Source: Linanthus parryae (lineage: Eukaryota > Streptophyta > Magnoliopsida > Ericales > Polemoniaceae). From it: a stretch of 64,000 nt of DNA. The stretch spans positions 44,818,321 through 44,882,320 of the forward strand of contig JALGPY010000002.1 in NCBI GenBank assembly GCA_023055425.1, given 5' to 3'. Positions 1-11,400 of the stretch are shown here, in pieces. Under the pieces are notes generated by a model. That model saw nothing but the letters and a program-made list of their open reading frames with translations. It had not been told where the DNA came from and did not search any database. Each line of letters opens with the position of its first letter. Positions within the stretch are counted from its first letter, which is position 1. The translations under genes and the position numbers were made by a program.

Positions 1-600
1 TGGTAATATATGTTTTCTGAATGATGGACCTTTATGATTGAGAATTTTAAGTCCCGATTGGACAAATGAGGAAGTTTGGGAATGTTTCCCTAATGGAGAT
101 ACTAAAGAGAAAAGAGTTTGGGAATGTTTCCCCACAAATGAAGTGATAAAGGAAAAGATTTGTGAATTCTTATTTCATACTTATACTCTTACTCGGATAC
201 TTTACTCTTCAAACTCATGTGTCGTTTTTAAACAGCTTCATAATCTGTTTACATGCTTGGGTGTTGCTTACTCAGTATTTTCCGCTGACTTTGGAAACTG
301 GGGTGTTTCTTTTTGTTTCTGCACCACATGTTTAGGTGGAAGCATGGCTTTTGGGGGAAATCGAGACACATCACTTTAGTAAATTTAAATTTCACATCTA
401 GAATTATTTTATTTAGTAGTTTAATTTTAGATTGGAATAATGTCCATATTTGTGGCGAGACAAGTTTGTAAGTTTTAATTAATTATTTTATGGATTTTGG
501 GTTGGATATTCTAATATAAAATCTCATTGTATTCGGGTTTAATCTCGGGTACGGAGTGACATCCCCGGGCTTCCGGCTTGGCGGTTTTGGGGGTGTTACA
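1..600 (+). repeat. 3' part of an LTR (probable Ty3/Gypsy, solo or edge)
   Basis: The block ends with a G-rich stretch and TGTTACA at 594-600, the way many plant Gypsy LTRs end. Directly to the right, at 601, recognisable LINE ORF2 coding sequence begins, so the LTR appears to be inserted in, or abutted to, that LINE. An 18-base phrase (AGTTTGGGAATGTTTCCC) occurs twice, near 72-90 and 115-132. The open frame at 38-379 has no recognisable domain and is probably chance. The 5' end of the LTR lies outside the window, so neither target duplication nor family can be confirmed. Confidence 0.4.
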
Positions 601-1112
601 TTGATGCTCCAAAAAAATCAATCATTTTGTTTGCAGAGCCTACCATAAAGCAATACCCACGAAAAATGAACTAAGGAGGAGAGGCATAAAAATAGAGACT
701 AGTAGTGTCTGTGGGATGAACACGGAGGATATTGATCATGCTTTACTGTACTGTGTGAGAGCGAAATAAGTTTGGGAAACAATTACGGGTCCAGGCTATG
801 CGCAGAGGTGGACAAAAATCAGGGACTTGATTCAGTTACAAGGGGAAACAAAGAGAAAAAAGGGTCTTCAAGTTGTTTTCATGGGCTTGTATACCATCTA
901 GACGGAAAGAAATAATCTTATCTTCAACAACAAAAGACTCCTCTCAAGTGAAATCGCTACTACAGTTATCACAAAGGTTGAAGAATACATGGATGTGCAA
1001 GAAAGGACATGAAATTAACAAAATCTGAACACACTGAAGCAATGGACAATACCAGATTTCTCATGGGTAAAGGTAAATTTTGATGGCTCGTGGAATCCTC
1101 AAACGGGTGAAG
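601..1112 (+). pseudogene. LINE ORF2 C-terminal fragment (zf-RVT plus start of RNase H)
   Basis: Plus-strand translation reads as the C-terminal part of a plant L1-type ORF2. It has the reverse-transcriptase zinc-binding region (WRAYHKAIPTKNELRRRG, later a C..H..C pattern around CGMNTEDIDHALLYC) followed by the opening of the RNase H-like domain (VKVNFDGSWNP). Several in-frame stops show it is dead. At about 1110 the LINE breaks off after the codons for TGE, and non-LINE sequence follows that matches 25527 onward. Copy B (5306-5748 plus 25038-25390) keeps the missing LINE part, so this copy has an internal deletion. Confidence 0.75.
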
Positions 1113-1783
1113 AGCTCAATCCGCCAGTTGATTCGAGTCGTCTCCTCCTTTACTTGAATCCTCATACCAGCCAGAAAAAGATCAACGCACCAGATGCTCC
1201 ATGTCGGGAGCCCAATTGCGCATGAGCTCCAAATCACCAGAATGCTAAATGTGAGTGAACGTCTAGACCAAAACCGATGCATGGTAGATGCATCATATGC
1301 CATGATGCACCTATGTGAGGGTTCGAATTAACAATTTTGAATAAATAAAGGATGGTTTATGTCATGTACGCCTATAACCTTTAAGTACGTCCATTTCAAA
1401 AAAGGAAAAAAAAAGAGCACACAAAAACGCTTTAAGTATGTCAACTTGAATTATTGTTTATGTCATTTATGACTACAAGTCTGTCAAACGAAGTCTGTTA
1501 ATTATTATACTAGGACAAGGTTTATTGAAGAACAAATCGATGAATAGCGAATGCAGTTCCAATAAAGTAATTTTTTTTGAAAGAGAGGCCAGGGTACTAC
1601 AGAAAAAATAAAATAAAATAGACAGGTCTTCACACAATTGCAGTTCACCAGGCTCTAGATATTTCAAGGCATTGCACGTTGTTTAAAAGAAATTTCAAGG
1701 GTAGGAAAGTTAAACAGGCCACAAGATATTTTTCAAAAGACGATCACAACGCTCGTCCACTATTAGTAGCCATAACTAGGGAA
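791..1783 (+). repeat. Duplicated segment, copy A
   Basis: Bases 791-1110 match 5308-5628, and bases 1112-1783 match 25527-26350, with scattered substitutions and small indels. The shared part includes LINE sequence and then a non-coding stretch ending ACGCTCGTCCAC. Copy B lies immediately upstream of the GRP gene and has since received a Stowaway MITE, the Copia and the Tat element. Copy A lacks all of these and lacks the LINE piece between them. Open frames on either strand here are not credible genes. Confidence 0.85.
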
Positions 1784-2042
1784 TGACACGTGCACTAAGG
1801 ACACTACCAAATTTAAACAATTATTTGTTAAGGGACAGAAAAAAATCGGCAACATTTCCTCTGTTTTATGTGAAAACCTGTCGAACTTGTATACAACAGA
1901 CTCAGGGGCGGAGCCATGTAGGGGCACGGGGGGGCACGTGCCCCCCCAAAATTTTCCGAAAACGCTAGGTTACGCTTAATTTGTACAAAAAAATTAACCG
2001 TGCTTCTGTATAAATATACTGGTGCCCCCCTTTATTTCCAAA

Positions 2043-2117
2043 GGCGCGTCTAGCACAGTGGTAAAATGCTCTATTTTTAACTCAACGGTCGTACGTTCGA
2101 TCCACGTTACGTACGCT
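2043..2117 (+). other. tRNA-like segment inside the MITE (Lys-like)
   Basis: About 75 bases resemble a tRNA. The box A-like sequence TAGCACAGTGGTAAA is near 2051, a possible TTT anticodon lies in CTATTTTTAAC, and the box B-like sequence CGTTCGATCC is near 2094. The overall spacing fits a tRNA-Lys relative. The acceptor stem does not pair well, so it is unlikely to be a functional tRNA gene. It could serve as an internal RNA polymerase III promoter or be a tRNA or SINE relic. Confidence 0.5.
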
Positions 2118-2160
2118 TTCAATTTTTTTCCAGAGATTTCAAAAAACAAAAAATTATAAA

Positions 2161-2236
2161 CGTCCGCAACGAGATTCGAACTCTTGTCGCCCAACATAAG
2201 TAAAGGATTACTTTACCAACTAAGCCAGAGGGCTTT
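2161..2236 (-). other. Second tRNA-like segment, opposite strand
   Basis: Read on the minus strand, this segment has a box A-like TGGCTTAGTTGG near 2227-2216 and a box B-like GAGTTCGAATC near 2183-2173, at the spacing of a tRNA. Together with the plus-strand segment, it places two divergent tRNA-like bodies within one 444-bp MITE. It is not expected to be a functional tRNA. Confidence 0.45.
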
Positions 2237-2354
2237 AATAGTCTTTGTTTCTATTATAGTTTTAGTTTTTCTTATATAAGAGTACAAATACTGTCCAACC
2301 CGCCGAATTGTGCCCCCGCTTCGTTGAAATCCTGGCTCCGCCACTGAACAGACT

Positions 2355-4968
2355 AACAAAATGCGATATCAATCTGGATGGTACTAACTTTTTCATGCAA
2401 TATCAATCGCCTACACATTCTACAGTAACAAAATGCTTATAAAGTGCATTTTAATTACAAAAAGGCACATGTTGCACTACACATTTGATAAAAAAGGCAC
2501 GTAAGCCACTAAAAGAGGGCAAAACGACACCAATTAAAAGCGCGATATGAAGCTTGAGCATCGCATCTCATATTGGAGTGATATATCTCATTGAGAAAGC
2601 TCTTCGTATCCATGCATATGTACGTGAGTGAAGAATATATATCCTGAAAAAGATACAGTGTGGATTGTTAGATAAAAATTAAAAATTGCATCGCATGGTG
2701 GTGGAAATAATAAAAGGTAAGTTAATATAACAAAATGCAACGCAAACATTATTCAACTTACAGGTCCATTACTGTTAAGATTTTCCATCAATATCTTGTG
2801 TATGTGCCTGGAGAAAATGAAGATAGAGAAAGCATTAGAAAGTCAAATAAGTATATTACATCCTTTTTGTCGCAAATTCGGCAATATAACTTTGTTTTAT
2901 TCAATTGATATTCATCATCAAGTGAGTTGTTATGTGTAGCCTCTGACTTGGTTTAAACTATCTATTCCATAAGTATATTACCTTCTTTTTTGCAAATTAG
3001 GTAATATAACTTTGTTGTAAATTAAAATTTTCAAATGCTATACATTATTAAAAATTATAAGGTTGTGTCGACATGAATTTTTAACTGATAGAGTGCCGTC
3101 TTAGTGCAGTCTAACTTAAAATCAGTTGATTTGGGCCTTTTATCATGTCCAGTGTCGATATATTTTTATCGATTTTTTTATTTTATTTTTACATTTAAAA
3201 CTTAACAACGACTTTTTTGCTTTCCGCCCAAAAACTCAGTCTCAAACACACAGGTAATCAACGACAAAATGCAAGAAAAATGTAAACACAACTGTGTATT
3301 GGACACTTCTAAGGGGAGCTTATGATCACCAAAAAAGAAATGAAACACATACCTGGCCATTCATAGTTCTTTGGACAGAGAAACAAACATAGATGGCGAA
3401 TTTTTGGTTATAATATCTTCGAGAATTGCAACAACGCAATCGATATGACACACAAAGACAACACAAGGGGAACGGTGAGAGGTTAAACCTAGACTGCAAA
3501 TGGTTCATTGTAGCAGTGGCAGCGTGTCTCCATGGTCGTCTATCAAATCTGAAGGAAATGATTTACTCCAAGTCATGATATTTTTTTTCCGCATCTAATG
3601 CCACCATCCCTAATGGAGAAAGGAACTAAAATCATATTTGTGAACATTCAAACACAACACCAGGGCATATCTTGCCCATTCAACTTCATCATGATAGAAG
3701 AACCTTTAGCTTATCTTCCATCATTAGGGATTTTCTAAGAGTCTAAACAATCAGCAGGAATGACGAAGCAGGTTTACATCAGAAAAATAGCTACTTCACT
3801 TGGCTCACAACGGCACTGTGCTCGGGTAAGTAACTCTCTAGATAGTGTTCAGGTTTTTTTAAGTAGCACAACGATTAGTATACTAAGCTGTAGACTGTAA
3901 AACTTAACTTTGATAATTAAGTGAGTACCTGAGAAATCAAACAGTTTTTAGGTAACCTGGCTTTTAACAATCAAGTGACCCCATGTACTTTTTGGTCATG
4001 AAACATAGTGTTAAGCCAAGAAGAAAAAATCATGTACATCACAATGATCTGTGGTACAGAGAAGGAAAGGCAAACCAAGAAAGAGATGTTCATAAGTTTA
4101 AATCATTCCTTGAACAATGCTGAAATTAACGGGAGGGGATCTAGATAAATTAGACGTACGCAGAGCCAATCAAATTAAGACGATTCGTTACGTGATTAAG
4201 CGGTCGAGCAATACAAAGAAAATCACCGATAAATTACGATTATAGCACACTTAGGTCTACAACTACAGGTCAATAGAGATAGTATGGGAGGGGGATCCGC
4301 AACTGTCTGACAAATTAAGTGGGAAGAAATAGTGTTAATTCCATGCCCAAAAATTTTGTAAGTTAGAGCATGCTTGGCACAGTGAGATAAGGACCGCCCT
4401 GAATTTGTAGAACGACTACCCAGCCCCAGAAAACTAACCCGAGAGCGCAAATTGATAAAAAACTGAAAAAACAGCAAATATTGTGCAGCCAAGAGGTGAT
4501 TTTTTTTTTCCAGTATTGATTATGCGAAAAAACTAAAACAGTAAAGAAAAGCAGTAGTAACTGAGAAACAAAGAATTACAAAACAGAAAGTAAGAATTAT
4601 GTGGGCTCTGACGTGCGTGCGAAGATAGACTAATCAACCTCGGAAACTGACCCGAGAGCCGAGAACGACCAAAGGTGACCAAATTGCTAAAACTGTGAAC
4701 AAAATGGAAGCAATTGAGAGACGAAGAAATTTAAAACTGAAACCACCAATTTGGTGTACTCACCTGAGTGCCAAGAACAACAATGCAACCCAAAAAAACC
4801 GACTTCGGAGCCCAAAACGGAAAAAACCTAAGTAAACAGTGAACGAAATCGGAAAAGGTGAAGTCGCCCGTCTCTCTGTGACAAAGAAGCTTCTCCTTTG
4901 CCATTGATATACAAAAAGTTAAATTCAATCCCAACAAAGAAATGAGCAAGGGCGAAAAAACAACTTAC
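2355..4968. other. No confident gene; possible spliced non-coding transcript (minus)
   Basis: AT-rich sequence with no recognisable protein. On the minus strand there are several well-formed splice signals. One exon-like block ends ATGGCCAG|GTATGTG near 3352, preceded by an acceptor TTCCTTCAG near 3552. A donor CTCAG|GTGAGT sits near 4763. With the exon-like block at 4969-5150 they could form a spliced leader or long non-coding RNA. No conserved reading frame links them. Confidence 0.25.
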
Positions 4969-5150
4969 CTCTGCGATTCAGACGACGACGACGATTCGGC
5001 GACGCACAACTGAGAATGAAACCCAGCTGACCCTAATCACCATGTCCGGTGTCCCTCACTCACACAATTGAAAACCCACCTCTGTTCTTGGAGCAGATAT
5101 GGAGAGGGAGAGAGATCGACGAACCTGATTCGAGCAGAGAGTGGGAGAGT
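4969..5150 (-). promoter_or_regulatory. Candidate 5' non-coding exon, minus strand
   Basis: On the minus strand, a CT-rich leader-like block with CGTCGTCGTC triplets ends in a near-perfect plant donor, GCAGAG|GTAAGT, at 4968/4969. It has the look of a plant first exon (5' UTR). The ATG inside it opens only a short frame. The gene it would serve, if any, lies to the left and is not identified. Without transcript data this remains a guess. Confidence 0.3.
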
Positions 5151-5305
5151 ACGAAGGAGGAGAGGAAAGTGGCTTGTGTTTTGATATTGGTATACTTTTG
5201 AACTTTCAAAACCACCATACAGTCCCTTCAAGTGGTGTTTCATCCAACGAACAATATTCACTCTCAGTGTTTCATACAACGGCTGTGGAGACAAAGAGTG
5301 GCATG

Positions 5306-5748
5306 GACCAGGCTATGCGCAGAGGTGGAAAAAAGTCAGGTACTTGATTCAGTTACAAGTGGAAACAAAGAGCAAAGAGGGTCTTCGAGTTGTTTTCATA
5401 GGCTTGTATACCATCTAGACGGAAAGAAATAATCTTATCTTCAACAAAAAAAGACTCTCCTCAAGTGAAATGGCTACTACAGTCATCACAAAGGTTGAAG
5501 AATACAGGGATGTGCAAGAAAGGACAGGAAATTAACAAAATCCCAACGCACTGAAGCAATGGACAATACCAGATTTCCCATGAGTAAAGGTCAATTTTGA
5601 TGGCTCGCGAAATCCTAAAACGGGTGAAGCAAAGGCGGGAGTGGTAATCAGAAATTTCAACGGTAATCTGGTAGTTGCCGAAGCATCCGGAACAGGGTGT
5701 GCACCGTCGACCAAATGCGCAAAGGCCAGAACCTTAAATACTACTGTA
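5306..5748 (+). pseudogene. LINE ORF2 fragment (copy B), left half, interrupted by Copia
   Basis: This is the same LINE as at 601-1112, starting abruptly at 5306. It encodes the RNase H-like domain (VNFDGS, then AGVVIRNFNGNLVVAEASG) and is open up to the Copia insertion. The reading frame continues exactly on the far side of the nest at 25038 (DLAKKLEINHIIFEGD), across one copy of the GATTT target sequence. This proves the Copia element landed inside the LINE. The N-terminal endonuclease and RT regions are missing. Confidence 0.85.
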
Positions 5749-5753
5749 GATTT

Positions 5754-5871
5754 TAATAGCGATAGCTTATAATTAGTTTAGGGACTAAACTATAATTAGT
5801 GTTGTATCATCTTTGTTTATACTGATAATGAAATTGAGAAGTCCGGGGGAGGACAATTTCACAAACTTACA
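5754..5871 (+). repeat. Copia 5' LTR, 118 bp
   Basis: It matches the 3' LTR (9971-10012 joined with 24955-25032, 120 bp). The initial TG is missing compared with the 3' copy, which starts TGTAACAACG. Both end CACAAACTTACA. Confidence 0.85.
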
Positions 5872-5884
5872 TTGTATCAGAGCC
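5872..5884 (+). other. Copia primer-binding site (initiator Met tRNA type)
   Basis: The sequence TTGTATCAGAGCC follows the LTR directly. It matches the plant Copia primer site TGGTATCAGAGC except for one missing G. Confidence 0.75.
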
Positions 5885-6779
5885 ACCCTAGCCGCCATCG
5901 CAGCCGTCGCACCCGCCTTCCCGTGCACTGCCGCTGCCGCCTAGTGCTCCGATTGACACCCCCTGCTTCCGCTCTCTTTATTTTTTTTCTCCCTCTTCTC
6001 GTCGCTCACTGCGACGTTGTCCTCAAACCCGTCACCCACTGTTACGGTTATCCACCAGTGCAATCGTGACCCCATCTGGACCGCCTCTCCGGACTGTCGC
6101 CGCCATCATTGCTATCTCTGTCGAACGCCGCTGCCTTCTGCGCCCTAGAACAAAATAATCCCACCACCGGGTTTGATTCAGTGAACTAGACGGTGGTCTT
6201 GGACCCTCGCTGCCGCTCATCTCTCTGCTTGGTGGGTTTACACAGTGCTTGTTGACTCTTCAATTATTGCTTGGTCGATTAGTTTCGAGGTGTTTCTTCA
6301 AGTATTGCTTCATTTCTTCTTGTGGGTCCACGTGCCAATTAATGGGTTTTGATATCTCTGGAAGTAACAAGTCTGGCAAAATCTTCCCTACTTCGAAGCT
6401 TACATTAGATTGTTGATTGTTGATTTATTAACTCGGGGTCCACTAGTAGGGCTAGCAATCATTTGTGGGTAACAATGTCCCAACCTCGCACCCTCATTGC
6501 TCCTCTTTCGGCGACGATACAACAGTCACAGGGTCATCATAGTCATGGTGGTCGACGCCGTCTTTCTCGGAAAGGGCGGGGTCGTGCTCAGCAACACATT
6601 TCCCCACTGGCCACTCCTCACGGCAGCTGGGTGTGGTGTCCTTCCCCATCGTCTCTGACTGCTCAATCGCGCCCCTATCCTCCGACATCGGGATGGACAC
6701 AGTCAAGACACCCGCAGCAGCTACGTCCGGTATTCTTGGTCCAAGACATGTTCAGCGCTCCTAGGTTCTTGCTGCCACT
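5885..6779 (+). pseudogene. Copia leader and gag remnant
   Basis: The 900 bases between the primer site and the protease keep no recognisable gag core or zinc knuckle. Frames are short and broken, with Ser/Pro/Arg-rich translation such as GRRRLSRKGRGRAQQ near 6547, perhaps the tail of gag. The region was probably shortened by deletion. Confidence 0.5.
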
Positions 6780-9700
6780 GTGGGTTCGTCTCCCTCTATT
6801 ACTGCTCTGAATTCGGAACTTGCTGGCATGACCCTTAATGCTCCGGATAAGACTTGGTACATGGACTCTGGGGCCTCCTCTCATCTCACATCTCAGACAA
6901 GTACTTTCTCCTCTGTCTCATCCAGTTCTCTAGTTTCTAATATGATGGTCGGTAATGGGATGCAAATTCTAGCGTGCGGTTCCGGTCAGCAGACTATTAC
7001 TACACTAGCCCGTCCCCTACACCTCAAAAATGTCTCTCTCGAGTTTGACCCGACTGGCTTTTCTGTGAAGGATCTTCACTCGGGGACCCTTTTACTTCGG
7101 AGAAATAGTTCAGGGGACCTATACCTTCTTATTTCCACCCCGTCCCCCTCTCCAGCCCAGTCTCTTGCCATTCTTCCAGCCCCTGTGTGGCACAACCGTC
7201 TTGGAAATCCTGGTCGCAACGTCTTAGATCAACTTAGCTCTAGTCATTTCATTTCCTGCACTAAAACTGAGCAGACCGGATTGTGCCATGCATGCCAACT
7301 CGGCAAACACGTTAGACTTCCCTTTACCCCTTCACAATCTTGTACCGTGGCTCCGTTTGACATTATTCATAGTGATATTTGGACATTCCCTGTTGCTAGC
7401 AAATCTAATTTCAAGTATTATCTTCTCTTACTTGATGATTACTCGCATTTTCTATGGGGTTTTCCTTTAAAACTCAAATCGGATGCTTTCACTCACTTCA
7501 AACAATTCCACACGTATGTGCATACCCAGTTTTCTCGTGACATCAAGAGTTTCCAATGCGATCTTGGGGGGGGGGGAATTCGATAACTCTGTGTTTCATG
7601 AGTTCGCCAAGTCCAGTGGCCTTGTTTTTTTATTTGCTTGTCCGCAAACGTCTCCTCAAAACGGCAAGGCCGAACGTATGATACGTCGTATCAATGACAT
7701 ATCTCGTACCCTTCTGTCTCAGGCCTCCATGTCTCCTCGCTTCTGGGTCGAGTCTGTTCTCACTGCGGTCTATCTCCACAAAATTCTCCCCACCAAAGCT
7801 CTCAACGGTGGTATTCCTACCACCATTCTCTATCACCGTCTTCCCACAAACGATCATCTTCGTACATTTGGGTGTTTGTGTTACCCTAATATGACTGCTG
7901 TGTCTCCCCACAAGCTTGCCCCTCGGTCCACTCGATGTGTGTTTCTTGGTTACCCTTCAAACTTTCGTGGTTATCTGTGTCTCGACATCTCTACTGGTCG
8001 CATTCACATCTCTCGTCATGTTACGTTTGATGAGGATGTATTCCCGTTTTCCATACCGGGTTCTGTGTCACTTCCCGGGCATACAGTCTCTGACCCCGAC
8101 GATGGTCTTCCTCCTATAGATCTGTCCATTCATACTCACAGCCCCTCTGCTCCCTCTCGCCTAACCCCACCCTTCCCTCTTCACTATACTCGTCTCCCGG
8201 CCGCACCTCCTCTTGTTGCCTCGACGCCACCTCAGCCTCCTCCACCTCACGCTCCTCCTCAGCCTCCTGCCTCCCCTTTCACGGTCTCCCTGTTGTCTCC
8301 AACACTAGACTCTCCTAACCCACCACCTCTCTCCCCTTAGATGAGAACCCGAGCCCAGCACGGTATCCATAAACCCATCTCCCGTCTCACCCTTCATACT
8401 CAATCTCCTTCTTCCGTATCTCCCTTGCCCAAATACCATGTGTCTGCCCTTTCGGAACCACGCTGGAAAGCTGCAATGGATGATGAGCTTGAGGCTATGA
8501 TCACCAATCAGACTTGGCAGTTGGTTCCTCGCCCGTTTGGGGCAAACATTCTCCGGGCCATTTGGTTATTCCGTCACAAGATTAGGGCTGATGGGACTCT
8601 TCAGCGGTAAAAAGCCCGCCTGGTAGCGAATGACAAATCTCAGTTAGTGGGTGTTGATTGTGATGAGACTTTTAGTGCTGTTGATAAACCGGCTACCATC
8701 CGTACTTTTCTCACTCTTGCCATCTCTCATGCTTGGCCTATTCGCCAGTTGGATGTCAAGAATGCTTTCTTTCACAGTGATCTCGATGAGGTAGTGTATA
8801 TGCATCAGCCATCGGGTTATCGGGATCTTCGCCATCCGGATCATGTCTGTCGTCTTCGTAAGTCCCTCTATGGGCTGAAACAGGCACCACACGCGTGGTT
8901 TCAGCGTTTTGCTACCTTTCTCACGGGCTGAGTGGGGTTCTCTAGTTTTCGATGTGATGAGTCTCTGTTTGTCTACAGTCAGGAATAAGATATTGTCTAC
9001 CTCCTCCTCTAAGTCGAAGACATTATCATTACATGGTCTTCTTCTACAGTAGTGCAGAGGATTATTGCACAGCTTTCGACTGAGTTTGCTATGACTGACC
9101 TTGGACCTCTACATCACTTTCAGGGCATTGCTGTCACTCGCACTGAATCTGGTATGGTTCTCTCTCAGCGTCAGTATGCCTCTGCGATTCTACAGCGTGC
9201 ATCGATGGTCGGCTGTAAGCCGGTTAGCACTCCGGTTGAGACTGGCTCTAAACTCACCGCGGGTTCGGGACCTTCGGTTGATGATCCCACTCTCTACCGC
9301 AGTTTAGCTGGTGCTCTTCAGTACCTCACATTCACCCGTCCTAACATCTCATATGTCGTTCAGCAAATATGTCTCTTCATGCACGATCCTCGACATCGTC
9401 ATTTTTGCGCGTTGGAATGCGTTATGCGCTATGTGAGTGGCACTCTTGATCTCGGGTTTCACATCTCTGCTACTGCCTCCACGGGTCTCACGGTCTACAC
9501 TGATGCAGATTGGGCAGGCTGCCCGGACACACGTCGCTCCACCTCCGGTTTTTGCACCTTCTTTGGGGACAACCTTCTCTGCTGATCGTCCAAACGACAA
9601 GCTACTGTCTCTCATTCTAGCGCCGAGGCCAAGTACCGTGGCGTGGCCAACGCTGTTTCCCAGCTCTGTTGGCTTCGCAATATTCTTCTTGAGCTTAAGG

Positions 9701-9975
9701 TTCGTCCTCTGAAGGTCTCACTCTGCTATTGTGACAATGTTAGTGCCGTCTACTTATCGGGTAATCCGGTTCAGCATCAACGCACGAAACATATTGAGAC
9801 CGATCTTCACTTTGTACGGGATAAAGTTCGTCTCGGCCAACTTCGAGTCCTTCACATACCCGCTGACTTCCAGTATGCGGATATCTTCACCAAAGGTCTG
9901 CCTCGCCAGTTATTTGAAATGTTCCGCTCCAGTCTAAACATTCATCATTCTCCCGCTCCGACTGCGGGGGTGTAA
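6780..9975 (+). pseudogene. Copia pol (protease, integrase, RT, RNase H), broken
   Basis: Domains in order: aspartic protease (WYMDSGASSHLT near 6855), integrase zinc region (H..H..C..C, HNRLGN to CHACQLGK) and core (DIIHSDIW; NGKAERM near 7660), then RT (LDVKNAFFHSDL near 8750) and RNase H (YTDADWAGC near 9497; AEAKYRG). An 11-base G run at 7566-7576 shifts the frame. In the second frame, stops fall at 8338, 8608, 8929, 9583 and twice in between. The RT active-site box is lost: where YVDD is expected, a stop and VEDI are read near 9013. The frame ends at 9973-9975, inside the first bases of the 3' LTR. It is a dead copy. Confidence 0.92.
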
Positions 9976-10012
9976 CAACGATAGCTTATAATTAGTTTAG
10001 GGACTAAACTAT
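9971..10012 (+). repeat. Copia 3' LTR, first part
   Basis: The first 42 bp of the 3' LTR, ending in ACTAT, the target of the Gypsy insertion. The remainder is at 24955-25032. Confidence 0.9.
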
Positions 10013-10640
10013 TGTGCACAAGAGAATCCGGCGGGGAGCACTCTGTGTACACCGAGAGTAGAGGATCGGAAATGGCACAGGAAGAGTTGGGTTGTGTGTA
10101 GGGAGAGAGTAAGACAATAGCACTGTATGAGAGAGATACAGGGGTTTGGCAGAGCTTCCGCGTATGTCTGATGTGTTCTCCTTTGTATGGAAAGTTTAAC
10201 GTCCTATATATAACGGAGAATGTGACCGTTGTAGTGTGGTTAATGCGCCCATCAATGGCGGCTTAATTAGCTTAACCACAAAGGCACATTCGTCCGCGTA
10301 TATAGGGACCGTTACAGCACGTTATGCGCGAATACCGGAACCGTTATGGGGTTGACCGGGTTTGACCTGATTGACCGGGTTTATGGAGCTCGTGCCATAA
10401 ATCTCTCAAAAGCAGTTACTAAAGGTCGCGCGCGGGCTTGGCTCGCACGCGACAGGACTTACTCTAGCCTCCAAACCACTAAGTCCCTACAAGTCCCGTG
10501 CACTGGTATGCGAGGGCCCTGTCTCGCAGCCCCCACATGGATCAGCACGGCTGGTGATCCAGTGTGTGTGGAGCACAATATGGTGTGCTAGATGATTGCC
10601 ACGTGGCCAAGATCTGTCTGTTCAGAAAGCACTATCTACA
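10013..10640 (-). repeat. Gypsy 3' LTR (element orientation), 628 bp
   Basis: This pairs with 24331-24949. It has a 9-base duplication within GACCGGGTTTGACC absent from the other LTR. Both contain TATATA near the middle (CCTATATATAACGG). Confidence 0.95.
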
Positions 10641-10655
10641 TTAGCCCCCTTTCTG
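10641..10655 (-). other. Polypurine tract
   Basis: On the minus strand, AGAAAGGGGGCTAA lies directly before the 3' LTR start (TGTAGATAG). It is a classic polypurine tract that confirms the element's orientation. Confidence 0.85.
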
Positions 10656-10815
10656 CGCGTGAAGACTCATAGCCGGATAGACTTCCATGCGCAGGAACCA
10701 ACGTACGCGTCGCTGCCACGCACCAATTCAAATATGAGTAAGTTCAGCCCCCGTGCGTGCCATTATGACCTAAAACCCCTAGAGTCGTGCCGTCTGGCCT
10801 TTAGGGTTTTAGGCG

Positions 10816-11400
10816 TGACGTCAGCTTGTCCTGTGATTGCGCGATTCGACGGTGACGGTTGCGATTCGACTACTGAAAGGACGCAACCCTTCATTGTTTT
10901 TGGATAAATACTCTGTACTCTCCATTGTTGCAAAGCATCACTTCTTTCTCTTAAAGTGAATGATACCCGGAAGCCTTCAAGAGCAGATTCAAATAATCAA
11001 TCACCAGTTCTCTCTTGTCAATCGTCTTCTCCAATTGTGCGCATCCAAGCAAGCTTTACCAAAACAAGGTTGGCCTTTTTCAACTGTGTTTACTATACTG
11101 ATATATGCTTTGAGCTGCGTTGAATCTTGCAAACCCGTAACATATTATCCACTGCAACTTATGAAGAGGTTCTCGATCTTTGAATCCAATTTCGATTTAA
11201 TCCCCAGATGATAAGGATCTTGAACATAGGGTTTCTGAAATCCCTGATAATGTAAACGATTCCAATCTTCTAACTTTGAAAATTTCCACCGGACTGTTCA
11301 TCTTTCTTCCAATAAACCCCCGTATGCTTAGAGCTGAATCTTGAAATTCGAACTAAAGTGTGCATATTTCTCCCCCTTTTTTTCTTGCTTTTCCGCAGGA
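10816..11400 (+). promoter_or_regulatory. Candidate promoter and leader of the antisense PMD gene
   Basis: Upstream of the plus-strand PMD gene is a palindromic bZIP-type motif, TGACGTCA (10816-10823), and a TATA-like GATAAATA (10903-10910). A leader follows with a possible donor, AACAAG|GTTGG, at 11068/11069. An acceptor with a long pyrimidine run ends CCGCAG at 11398, two bases before the ATG at 11401. This would make an intron of about 330 bp in the 5' UTR. All is inferred from sequence signals. Confidence 0.45.

Larger units (their letters stand above)
1903..2346. mobile_element. Tip100-like hAT MITE with tRNA-like segments, 444 bp
   Basis: The element starts CAGGGGCGGAGCC and ends GGCTCCGCCACTG, imperfect terminal inverted repeats of the Tip100 hAT type. 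It is flanked by a perfect 8-bp target duplication, AACAGACT (1895-1902 and 2347-2354), as expected for hAT. It has no transposase, so it is non-autonomous. Two tRNA-like segments on opposite strands lie inside (see separate entries). Runs of C and G next to the termini can pair with each other. Confidence 0.9.
5754..10012 (+). mobile_element. Ty1/Copia element, left part, in a nest
   Basis: A decayed Copia element runs from its 5' LTR (5754-5871) to its 3' LTR, which begins at 9971, is split by the Gypsy element at 10012/10013 and resumes at 24955-25032. The target duplication GATTT is at 5749-5753 and 25033-25037. The primer-binding site follows the 5' LTR, and a G-rich polypurine tract (GCGGGGG) precedes 9971. 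Most of gag is absent: only about 900 bases separate the primer site from the protease, and no gag core is seen. The very short LTRs and domain order suggest an Ale/Retrofit-like lineage, but this is tentative. Confidence 0.9.

Noticed and set aside
38..379. 113-aa open frame with two alike VWECFP segments
   Set aside because: It lies in LTR-like sequence with no domain; the likeness comes from an 18-base direct repeat.
2043..2117. A functional tRNA-Lys gene
   Set aside because: Box A and B motifs are present, but the acceptor and other stems pair poorly and the segment is inside a MITE. Listed as tRNA-like only.
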